Of a stretch of 64,000 bases of DNA, positions 55,699 to 63,089 are shown piece after piece; position 1 is the stretch's first letter; each line of letters opens with the position of its first letter. The stretch is from Archangium sp. (GTDB lineage: Bacteria > Myxococcota > Myxococcia > Myxococcales > Myxococcaceae): assembly GCA_022843845.1 (NCBI GenBank), contig JALHMW010000012.1, forward strand, positions 1 through 64,000. The letters run 5' to 3'. The position numbers were made by a program, and so were the translations under genes. The notes under the pieces are model-generated. The model saw only the letters and a program-made list of their open reading frames with translations. It did not search any database and was not told the DNA's origin.

Positions 55699-56083
55699 GC
55701 CCCTGCCCGTCTTCGTCATCGACGGCGCCCGCATCGACGGCCTCGACGGTTTCTGGGACGAGGTGGAGCGGGTGCTCATCCCCTCCGCGAAGTGGGGACG
55801 AAACCTCGACGCGCTGGCCGACGTGCTGGCCGGCGGCTTCGGGACTCCGAAAGGCGGCTTCGTGGTGCGCTGGGTGAACGCGGCGCGCTCGCGTGAGGTG
55901 CTGGGCTTCGCCGAGACGGAGCGATGGCTCGAACAGCGCCTGCCTGACGTTCACGCCTCGAACCGCGCCGAGTTCGCGCGCCGGCTGGAGCACGCCCGCA
56001 ACAAACGCGGAGAGACCCTCTTCGAGGCGCTGGTCGACATCTTCCGCGGCGTGCCCGGCGTCACCTTCGAGTTGGTCGACTGA
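55691..56083 (+). CDS. Barstar-like (RNase inhibitor family) protein
   Basis: ATG 55691 gives a protein of 130 residues. The opening FVIDGARIDGLDGFWDEVER and the WGRNLDALADVLAGGFG motif match barstar-type ribonuclease inhibitors, and the last third ends TLFEALVDIFRGVPGVTFEL. It is larger than barstar (about 90) because of an insertion with RLEHARNKRGE. No barnase-like RNase is encoded beside it. It is coupled to the desaturase gene and convergent with argF. Orphan immunity or an unrelated binding role are both possible. Confidence 0.75.
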   Translation: MPEPLPVFVIDGARIDGLDGFWDEVERVLIPSAKWGRNLDALADVLAGGFGTPKGGFVVRWVNAARSREVLGFAETERWLEQRLPDVHASNRAEFARRLEHARNKRGETLFEALVDIFRGVPGVTFELVD

Positions 56084-56087
56084 CGCT

Positions 56088-57041
56088 TCAGCCGCGCGCG
56101 GCACGGAGCGCCGGCGCCATCTCGCGCAGCCGCTCACTGGCCTGAACGACGGTCTCGAGCAGGGCCTTCTGCACGTGCAGGCGGTTCTCGGCCTCGTCCC
56201 ACACGGCGCTCTGCGGGCCGTCGATGACGTCGGCGCTGACCTCTTCTCCGCGGTGCGCGGGCAGGCAGTGCAAGAACATGGCGTCGGGCTTCGCGAGCTT
56301 CATCAACGCGCCGTCGACCTGAAAGCCGGCGAGATCGGCGAGGCGCTGCTTCGACTCGGCCTCCTGGCCCATCGACGTCCACACGTCGGTGATGACGACG
56401 TCGGCCCCTCGGACGGCCTCTTTCGGATCGCTCACCAGGTGCACGTGGTCGGGAGAGTGCTTCACGACCTCGGCGGCCGGGTGGTAGCCCTTCGGTGACG
56501 CGAGGCGCAGCTCGTAGCCGTAGAGCTTCGCGCCCTCGGTGAAGCTGCGGCCCATGTTGCTGGCGGTGTCGCCGATGAAGGCGAGCGTCTTGCCGGCCAC
56601 CGCGCCGAGGCGCTCCTCGATGGTGAAGAGATCGGTGAGGATCTGCACCGGGTGGCCACCGTCGGTGAGGCCGTTGATGACGGGCACCTCGCAGTGTTTC
56701 GCGAACTCGGCGAGGCGCTCGTCGCCGAAGGTGCGCATCATCACGACGTCGCAGTAGCGGCCGGTGACGCGCGCGGTGTCGGCCAGCGGCTCTCCACGCG
56801 ACATCTGGCTGTTGGCTGCCGAGAGATCGATCGCCGAGCCCCCCAGCTGCGTCATCGCGGCCTCGAAGGAAAGCCGGGTGCGGGTCGACGCCTTCTCGAA
56901 GATCATCACCAGCGTGCGGCCGGCCATCGTCGAGACGACCCGGCGCTGACGGCGGGCCTCTTTGAGCGCACGCGCCCGGTGGAAGAGCGCCTTGTGCTCG
57001 TCACTGGAGAGGTCGAACAACGTCAGGAAGTCGCGCTTCAT
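56088..57041 (-). CDS. argF: Ornithine carbamoyltransferase
   Basis: I start at 57041 (MKRDFLTLFDLSS, with AAGGGG six bases upstream), giving 317 residues. The carbamoyl-phosphate motif is EKASTRTRLSFE and the ornithine site includes HCLPAHRGEEV. It joins carbamoyl phosphate and ornithine to make citrulline. It is the last gene of the minus-strand arginine run, 72 bases after argH. Confidence 0.95.
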   Translation of the reverse strand: MKRDFLTLFDLSSDEHKALFHRARALKEARRQRRVVSTMAGRTLVMIFEKASTRTRLSFEAAMTQLGGSAIDLSAANSQMSRGEPLADTARVTGRYCDVVMMRTFGDERLAEFAKHCEVPVINGLTDGGHPVQILTDLFTIEERLGAVAGKTLAFIGDTASNMGRSFTEGAKLYGYELRLASPKGYHPAAEVVKHSPDHVHLVSDPKEAVRGADVVITDVWTSMGQEAESKQRLADLAGFQVDGALMKLAKPDAMFLHCLPAHRGEEVSADVIDGPQSAVWDEAENRLHVQKALLETVVQASERLREMAPALRAARG

Positions 57042-57113
57042 GCAAAGCCCCTTGAAAACGAAGGAGGCCCGTATAGCGGACACGGCCTGAAAAGGGAGAC
57101 GCGCCGGCGCGAT

Positions 57114-58559
57114 TCAGAGCGGGGCGACCGAGAGCTGCTCGAACAGCGCACCAAAGCGAGGCACGGTCTTCGACTTCTCACTCAAGGCACGGGCCTGCGT
57201 CGAGAGCGCGACCAGCTGCGCCTGAACGGAGGCGGGACCCGTGCTGCCCGCGCTCTGCTTGCGCGCGACCGCGCCCGAGGCCTCGAGCACCGACAGCGCC
57301 TCGGCGTCGATGGCCGGATCGATCGACTTCGCGAGCTCGACCGACGCCTTCGAGAGCGTGATGCCCTGCTCCTGGCACTTCTTCACCAGCGCTCCGACGT
57401 GTTTGTACGCCACGCGGAAGGCCATGCCCTTCTTCACCAGCGCCTCGGCGAGATCGGTCGCCTGGGTGAAGCCCTCGTCGAGCCCGACGCGGCACTTCTC
57501 GGGGTGGAACGTGACGTGCGGGAGCGACAAGCGCAGCACCGACACCACGCCGTGCAGCATCGGCTTCGTCTCGAGCAACGGCCCACGGTCCTCCTGCAGG
57601 TCGCGGTTGTAGCCGCCGGGCAGGCCCTTCACCGTCGTGAGCAGGCCCATCAGGTTGCCGATAGCGCGGCCCGACTTGCCGCGAATGAGCTCAAAGACGT
57701 CGGGGTTCTTCTTCTGCGGCATCATCGAGCTGCCCATCGAGATCTCTCCCGAGAGCGTCGCGAAGCCGAACTCCGACGTCGTGAAGTCGATGAGATCGGT
57801 CGACAAGCGGCTGGCGTGCACGAAGAAGCGCGCGGTCGCGTAGAGATAGTCGAGGGCGAAGTCGCGCTCGCCGACGGTGTCGAGGCCGTTGAGCGTGAGC
57901 CGCGAGAAGCCGAGCAGGCTCTTCGTGATCTCGCGATCGATGGGCAGCGACGTGCCGCTGATGGCCCCGCTCCCCAGGGCCAGCGCGTCGGCTTGATCGA
58001 GCGCGAACGCGAAGGCCTGCGCGTCACGAAGGAACGCGGCGCCGTACGAGGCCAGCCAGTAGCCGAGCGAGATGGGCTGCGCGCGCTGCCGGTGCGTGTA
58101 CGAGGGCATCAGGATGCCGCCGTCCTTCTTCGCGCGCTCCACCACCTCGTCGACGAGCGCGCAGAGGGCGGTGAGCGCAGTCGCCACCGAGTCGCGCACG
58201 TGCAGGCGCAGATCGGTCGCGACCTGATCGTTGCGGCTGCGCGCCGAGTGGAGGAGCGCCGCGGGAGCGCCGATCGTCCGGTTGAGCTCGACCTCGACGG
58301 CCATGTGCACGTCTTCTTCGTCGGGCAGCACGAGCGTGCCGGCGTCGTCGCGCCGCCAGAGGTCGACCAGCCCGTCACGAATGACGCGGGCCTCTTTCGC
58401 CGGAATGACGCCCGTGCGCCCCAGCATGGTGACGTGCGCCATCGAGCCGAGCAGATCTTCCTTCAGCAGCTGCCGGTCGAGGCCGAGTGAGGTCGAGAAC
58501 GCGAGGACCTCGGGCAACAGCCCTGAGCCTCCAGAGGCATCTGTCTTGGCGAGCGCCAT
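57114..58559 (-). CDS. argH: Argininosuccinate lyase
   Basis: ATG 58559 has AAGGAG seven bases upstream and gives 481 residues. The fumarase/lyase signature GSSMMPQKKNPD is present, with HSARSRNDQVATDLRL and SYTHRQRAQPISLG. It splits argininosuccinate to arginine and fumarate. The N-terminus is unusual: the common LWGGRF opening is replaced by KTDASGGSGLLPEVLAFSTS. It begins 22 bases after the argJB stop. Confidence 0.95.
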   Translation of the reverse strand: MALAKTDASGGSGLLPEVLAFSTSLGLDRQLLKEDLLGSMAHVTMLGRTGVIPAKEARVIRDGLVDLWRRDDAGTLVLPDEEDVHMAVEVELNRTIGAPAALLHSARSRNDQVATDLRLHVRDSVATALTALCALVDEVVERAKKDGGILMPSYTHRQRAQPISLGYWLASYGAAFLRDAQAFAFALDQADALALGSGAISGTSLPIDREITKSLLGFSRLTLNGLDTVGERDFALDYLYATARFFVHASRLSTDLIDFTTSEFGFATLSGEISMGSSMMPQKKNPDVFELIRGKSGRAIGNLMGLLTTVKGLPGGYNRDLQEDRGPLLETKPMLHGVVSVLRLSLPHVTFHPEKCRVGLDEGFTQATDLAEALVKKGMAFRVAYKHVGALVKKCQEQGITLSKASVELAKSIDPAIDAEALSVLEASGAVARKQSAGSTGPASVQAQLVALSTQARALSEKSKTVPRFGALFEQLSVAPL

Positions 58560-58581
58560 GGTGCGGCTCCTTGAAGGAAGT

Positions 58582-60663
58582 TCAACCCAGGGTGACGAGA
58601 CTGCCGATGCCCTGTTCGGTGAAGAACTCCGCGATGATGCTGTGCGGAGTCCGCGAGTCGATGACGTGCACGCGCTCGACGCCACGCTCCAGCGCAGCGA
58701 TGGCGAAGCGGCCCTTGCGCGCGAGGTTGGGCTTGAACGTGTTGGCGGCGATCTTCGCGGCCAGCACCGTGGTGGTGAGCTGGTTGAGCAGCACGTCGTC
58801 TTCGGTGAAGCCCGGTACGCCGACCAGGTAGACGAGCTTGGTGGCCTTCGCGGCGATGGCGAGCTCGCTGGCGACCTGGTCGGGCTCGAGCGGAACCGTC
58901 GTTCCATCGTCGAGGAAGCCGACAGGCGAAACGACGGGCACGTAGTTGCGCTGCAGGAACAGCTCGAGCAGCTCGGTGTTGATGCTCGTCACCTCTCCGC
59001 GCGGCGCGTCGACGCTCGAGTCCTTCGCCAGCTTCGACTTGAGGAACGACGCGTCCATCCCCGAGAGGCCGATGGCCTGGGTGCCCGAGCGGTTGAGCAG
59101 CGTCACCAGCTCGGTGTTCGTCTGCCCGTTGAGCACCATCTCGCGGCTGCGGTTGTCGCCCTTCGACGAGCCCTCGGGGCTCTCGCCGTGGACGATGATC
59201 GGCACCATGCCGACCGCGCGGAGCAACGAGACGTCGTGCGCGATCGACGCGCGCAGCGAGTCTTTCCCCATCGCCTGACGGCCGAGCTTCAGCACCACGC
59301 GCTTGTCGGCGAAGCGCGAGATGTACGTGAGCGCCTCGGTGACCAGGTTCACCTTGAACTTGGGCGAGTAGTTGGTGAGCCGATCGTCTTTCGCGACGCT
59401 CCCGTCGGCCGTCGGCACGAGGAGCGAGGTGTAGTCGGCGTTGATCTTCACGTAGTCGTACGAGAGGTCGCAGCCCCAGCCGACCGACGACTCCGTTCCA
59501 GAGCGCAGGTCGACCTCGATCAGCACCTCGGGCTCACGCATGCGCGCGCGCAGGCCCTTGTGGCCGGGCACCGAGGGGCCCTCGTTCGCGTCGTTGGCGA
59601 TCATCGGTCCCGGCGGTGAGCGCGGGTCGAACATCGGCTTCGAGTCGTAGACGCAGATGCCCTGCACGATGACCTTCGAAGCGGAGGGATCGATGGCGTA
59701 CTTCTGGCTGCCGCAGCGCGCTCCGACGGTCGACAGAATGCGGCCCCAGTTCGGGTCGGCGCCGAAGATGGCGGCCTTCACCAGCGTCGAGCCCGCCACG
59801 GAGCGCGCGAGATCGGTCGCGATGGAACGCGTCGGCGCTCCCGTGACGCGCACCTCGAGCAGCTTGGTCGCGCCTTCTCCATCGCGCGCCACCTCCTTCG
59901 CGAGCTCGGCGCAGATCGACTGCAGCTGCGCGGCGAAGGCGTCGAACTCCGGCCCGGCCTCGAGCTCGGGGTTGCCCAGCGCGCCGTTCGCGAGCGCGAG
60001 CACCATGTCGTTGGTGCTCATGTCGTTGTCGACGGTGAGGTTGTTGAAGCTGCCGTCCATCGCGGCGAGCAGCGCCTTCTGCAGCATCGCTGGCGAGATG
60101 GCGACGTCGGTGCAGATGAAGGCCAGCGTGCTCGCGAGCTGCGGCGCGATCATGCCCGAGCCCTTGCAGATGGCGGTGATGCGGCCTTCCTTCTTCGCGA
60201 CGCGCACCGTGCGCGAGGCCACCTTGATGCTGGTGTCGGTGGTGAGGATCGCCTCGGCCGCCGTCTCGACCGCGGCCTTGAGCTGGCCTTTGAGGCGCGG
60301 GAGCGCGTCGATGATCTTCTGGCTCGGGAGACGCTGCCCGATGACGCCGGTCGAGGCCATCAGCACGGTGCCGTTGTCGAGCTCGAGCACCTTCGCCGTC
60401 GCCGCACACAACTCCACGACGTCGTTGAGCCCCTCGGCGCCGGTGAGCGCGTTGGCGTTACCCGAGTTGATCAACACCGCGCGAATGGTGGTCGACGGGA
60501 GGCGACGCTCACAGTCGACGACCGGCGCGGCCTTCGCGGCGTTGACGGTCAGCGCAGCGGCGGCGGAGCACGGCCGCTCCGAGACGATGAGGGCCAGGTC
60601 CTTCTTGAACGGCTTGATGCCGCTGTGCAGCCCCGAGAAAGTGAAACCGCGCGCGATGGCCAT
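58582..60663 (-). CDS. argJB: ArgJ-ArgB fusion: ornithine acetyltransferase plus N-acetylglutamate kinase-like domain
   Basis: The 693-residue protein is two enzymes in one chain. Residues 1 to about 415 are ArgJ: ASTGVIGQRLP, ILTTDTSIK, CKGSGMIAP, DNDMSTNDMVLALANG and NWGRIL, ending YVKINADYT. Residues about 440-693 are an amino-acid-kinase domain like ArgB: RVVLKLGRQAMGKDSLRAS, LNRSGTQAIGLSGMD, VPVVSPVGFLDDG and HSIIAEFFTEQGIGSLV. ArgJ recycles the acetyl group from acetylornithine to glutamate and ArgB phosphorylates acetylglutamate. Two oddities: the self-cleavage Thr of ArgJ is Ser178, and several Gly and Asn residues of the kinase site are changed. Confidence 0.88.
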   Translation of the reverse strand: MAIARGFTFSGLHSGIKPFKKDLALIVSERPCSAAAALTVNAAKAAPVVDCERRLPSTTIRAVLINSGNANALTGAEGLNDVVELCAATAKVLELDNGTVLMASTGVIGQRLPSQKIIDALPRLKGQLKAAVETAAEAILTTDTSIKVASRTVRVAKKEGRITAICKGSGMIAPQLASTLAFICTDVAISPAMLQKALLAAMDGSFNNLTVDNDMSTNDMVLALANGALGNPELEAGPEFDAFAAQLQSICAELAKEVARDGEGATKLLEVRVTGAPTRSIATDLARSVAGSTLVKAAIFGADPNWGRILSTVGARCGSQKYAIDPSASKVIVQGICVYDSKPMFDPRSPPGPMIANDANEGPSVPGHKGLRARMREPEVLIEVDLRSGTESSVGWGCDLSYDYVKINADYTSLLVPTADGSVAKDDRLTNYSPKFKVNLVTEALTYISRFADKRVVLKLGRQAMGKDSLRASIAHDVSLLRAVGMVPIIVHGESPEGSSKGDNRSREMVLNGQTNTELVTLLNRSGTQAIGLSGMDASFLKSKLAKDSSVDAPRGEVTSINTELLELFLQRNYVPVVSPVGFLDDGTTVPLEPDQVASELAIAAKATKLVYLVGVPGFTEDDVLLNQLTTTVLAAKIAANTFKPNLARKGRFAIAALERGVERVHVIDSRTPHSIIAEFFTEQGIGSLVTLG

Positions 60664-60724
60664 CGAGTGAGCGCCACATACGGACTGTCGGCCGGTGCTT
60701 CAAGCCTCACGGTCAGCTGAGGCT

Positions 60725-60834
60725 GATCAGGCTCGGCGCGGTCTGAGTCGGGAGCAGGCTCGGCGCGGTCTGAGTCGGGAGCAGGCTCGGCGCCGTCTGA
60801 GTCGGGAGCAGGCTCGGCGCCGTCTGAGTCGAGA
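60725..60834 (+). repeat. Tandem array of four 27-29-base units between argC and argJ
   Basis: Copies start at 60725 (29 bases), 60754, 60781 and 60808 (27 bases each). Units share the core CAGGCTCGGCGC-S-GTCTGAG with TCGGG and are the same family as the array at 25818-25943. Copies 1 and 2 have G at one position where copies 3 and 4 have C. The array fills most of the gap between the argC stop (60837) and the argJB start (60663), so it is transcribed in the arginine operon. Confidence 0.92.
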
Positions 60835-60836
60835 AC

Positions 60837-61859
60837 TCAGACCAGCCCGGTCGTCTCGGCGTACCCGAGCATCAGGTTCATGTTCTGCACGGCCTGGCTC
60901 GCGGCGCCCTTCTGCAGGTTGTCGATGGCAGCGATGGACACCACCTTGCGGCCCTTCACGGCGGTGCCGATCAACGTCTTCGGCGTGTTCACCACGTCGG
61001 CGATGCGCACGGCCTCGGGCGAGGCGAGCAGCTTCACCAGCGGCTCCTGGCCGTAGGCGCGCTCGAAGGTCTGCGTCACCTCGGCGGCGTCGACGCCTTC
61101 GCGCAGGTTGCAGACGGCGGTCGAGAGAATGCCGCGCTTCATCGGCAGCAGATGCGGCGTGAAGACGAGGCCGACCGGCCGGCCCGCGAGCGCCGACAGG
61201 GTCTGCTCGATCTCTGGCGTGTGCTGGTGCGAGAGCACCTTGTAGGCGCGGAAGTCGGCGTCGATCTCCATGAAGGTGTACTCCTCGCTCGCCTTGCGGC
61301 CAGCGCCAGAGACACCCGAGGCCGCGCTGATCACGATCGAGTCCAGCTCGACCATGCCCTGCTTCACCAGCGGCGCCAGGGAGAGCGTCGCGGCGGTCGC
61401 GTAGCAGCCCGGGTTGGCGATGAAGCGCTGGCCCACGATGCGATCGCGGAACAGCTCCGGCATGCCGTACACGGCCTTCTGCAGCAGCGACGGGTCCGGG
61501 TGGGTGAACTTGTAGAACGTCGGGTAGAGCGACGCGTCGAGCAGGCGGAAGGTGCCGGCGAGATCGACCACGCGCGTCTTCGCCAGCAGCTTTGGGCCCA
61601 GCTCCAGCGACGTCTCGGCCGGCGTCGCGAGGAACACGACCTCGCACTCGGCGGCGCGCTCGAGCCCCTGGTCGACCGACACGTACTGCGTCGCGCCCTG
61701 CCGAACCGGCACGCCCACGCGGGTCTCGACGCTCTGGCCGACCCAGCGATCAGACGTCAGGAAGTCGACGACGACGCGCTCGTGGCCGAGGAGGAGCCGG
61801 GTGAGATCGAGGCCCGAGTAGCCAGATGCTCCGATGATGCCGACGCGCGCGCGAGTCAT
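60837..61859 (-). CDS. argC: N-acetyl-gamma-glutamyl-phosphate reductase
   Basis: ATG 61859 (MTRARVGIIGASGYSGLDL) gives 340 residues. The NADP-binding GASGYSG, the catalytic Cys in NPGCYATAA, and TPHLLPMKRGILST are all present. It reduces N-acetylglutamyl phosphate to the semialdehyde, the step after ArgB. It leads the minus-strand arginine run argC-argJB-argH-argF. A LysR-type fragment ends 42 bases upstream. Confidence 0.95.
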   Translation of the reverse strand: MTRARVGIIGASGYSGLDLTRLLLGHERVVVDFLTSDRWVGQSVETRVGVPVRQGATQYVSVDQGLERAAECEVVFLATPAETSLELGPKLLAKTRVVDLAGTFRLLDASLYPTFYKFTHPDPSLLQKAVYGMPELFRDRIVGQRFIANPGCYATAATLSLAPLVKQGMVELDSIVISAASGVSGAGRKASEEYTFMEIDADFRAYKVLSHQHTPEIEQTLSALAGRPVGLVFTPHLLPMKRGILSTAVCNLREGVDAAEVTQTFERAYGQEPLVKLLASPEAVRIADVVNTPKTLIGTAVKGRKVVSIAAIDNLQKGAASQAVQNMNLMLGYAETTGLV

Positions 61860-61901
61860 ACGAGGCACATACGCAGCGCGTGCCGTCGACTTCAATGGTC
61901 A

Positions 61902-62159
61902 TCAATCGCGGCGCACCACCGCGGGCGTCGCTCTGACGAGCTCGAGCACCGAACGGGCATGCGCGAGCAGGCGTTGACCTTCAGGCGTCAACGCCATGCC
62001 GCGAGCGCTGCGACGGAACAAAGGCGCGTGGAGCTCGTCCTCGAGCGCACGAATCTGCCGGGTGAGCGGCGGCTGGGACACGGCACAGCGGACGGCGGCA
62101 CGGGTGACGCTGCCGGACTCGGCGACTGCGACGAAGTACTCCAGCTGCGTGAGGCTCAT
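61902..62159 (-). CDS. LysR-type DNA-binding domain only (truncated regulator)
   Basis: The 85-residue product is a complete LysR winged helix-turn-helix (MSLTQLEYFVAVAESGSVTR, AVSQPPLTRQIRALEDEL, FRRSARGMALTPEGQRLL). It then stops, where a normal regulator would continue for about 210 residues of effector domain. No continuation exists in another frame, because argC begins 42 bases later. It may be a deletion remnant or a minimal regulator. Two T-N11-A dyads lie just upstream, at 62196-62214 and 62286-62305. Confidence 0.75.
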   Translation of the reverse strand: MSLTQLEYFVAVAESGSVTRAAVRCAVSQPPLTRQIRALEDELHAPLFRRSARGMALTPEGQRLLAHARSVLELVRATPAVVRRD

Positions 62160-62190
62160 GGGTGTCGACGTTAACGCGCTCGTCGCGACG

Positions 62191-62358
62191 ACGCGCCATA
62201 CCCAAACGGTATGGGCGAGCGTGCAAGCCTCCGAACCAGCGTGGCCAACGTGCTGCCCCGAATCGCCGCCCGTCGCGGCTGCGCTCCATACTCAAACGGT
62301 ATTGGCGAGCGTGGGAGGGTCGGAGACAGCGTGGCCAACGTGCCCCCACGAATCGCTG
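62191..62358 (+). repeat. Direct duplication of a 90-base-spaced regulatory region, with LysR-box-like dyads
   Basis: Two similar copies of about 78 bases (62191-62268 and 62281-62358) lie exactly 90 bases apart. Each contains a dyad: CCATACC-CAAAC-GGTATGG at 62196-62214 and CCATAC-TCAAACG-GTATtGG at 62286-62305. Both contain a T-N11-A motif, the LysR-type operator pattern. They are followed by GGCGAGCGTG and then AGCGTGGCCAACGTGC, the latter at the start of map in copy 2. The region lies between the divergent LysR fragment and map. Confidence 0.75.
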
Positions 62359-63089
62359 AACGAGAGTTCCCCCACTTCCGCCGCGCGGGTCAGGTCGCCG
62401 CGCAGACGCTCGCTCACGTCGCGAGCCGCCTGGCGCCCGGCGTCAGCACAGCCGACATCGACGCGTGGGTGCGCGAGGACACTGCCCGGCGCGGGGCTCG
62501 GCCGAGTCAGCTCGGGTACCACGGCTTTCCGGCAGCGGTCTGCACGAGCCGCAACCAGGTGGTCTGCCACGGCATGCCGCGCGCCGATGAGCTGCTCCGC
62601 GACGGAGACATCATCAACGTCGACGTCACGAGCGAACTCGGCGGCTGGCACGGAGACACCTCGGCGACCTTCTGCATCGGCGACGTCAGCGACGAAGCCC
62701 GCCATGTGGTGGAGACGGCGCGGCGGTGTCTGGAGGCCGGAGTGTCAGTCGTTCGGCACGGCGCTCACCTCGGAGACCTCGGCGCGGCCATTCACGCCGT
62801 CGCGCGCGAGGCGGGCTGTGAGATCGTGCGCGACTGGGGAGGCCACGGCATCGGCCGACAGATGCACCTGCCGCCACACGTCGCGCACGTGGGCCGGAAG
62901 GGCACGGGCCTCAAGCTCAAGGCCGGCATGGCGTTCACCATCGAGCCGATGGTCACCCTCGGCGCTCCCGACACGCGCGTGCTCGCCGACGGGTGGACGG
63001 TGGTGACCGTCGATGGCCGCTGGTCGGCCCAGTTCGAGCACACCGTGGTGGTGACGGCGACCGGGTGCGAGGTGCTGACGCTGCGCTAA
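62331..63089 (+). CDS. map: Methionine aminopeptidase, type I
   Basis: GTG 62331 has GGAG five bases upstream and gives 252 residues, the normal size for a type I enzyme. The open ATG at 62211 lies inside a palindrome and would add 40 non-family residues. Metal ligands are visible: Asp in INVDVTSELGGWHGDTSATF, His in DWGGHGIGRQMH, Glu in FTIEPMVTLG and Glu in FEHTVVV. It removes the initiator Met from new proteins. The gene is convergent with the esterase, overlapping it by four bases. Confidence 0.9.
   Translation: MANVPPRIAEREFPHFRRAGQVAAQTLAHVASRLAPGVSTADIDAWVREDTARRGARPSQLGYHGFPAAVCTSRNQVVCHGMPRADELLRDGDIINVDVTSELGGWHGDTSATFCIGDVSDEARHVVETARRCLEAGVSVVRHGAHLGDLGAAIHAVAREAGCEIVRDWGGHGIGRQMHLPPHVAHVGRKGTGLKLKAGMAFTIEPMVTLGAPDTRVLADGWTVVTVDGRWSAQFEHTVVVTATGCEVLTLR

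Noticed and set aside
60725..60834. CRISPR or attachment-site reading of the argC-argJ repeats
   Set aside because: No spacers between units, no integrase or cas genes, and the array is inside an operon.
62211..62330. N-terminal extension of methionine aminopeptidase from ATG 62211
   Set aside because: The ATG lies in a dyad arm, lacks a ribosome site, and adds 40 residues not seen in the family; GTG 62331 has GGAG at ideal spacing.
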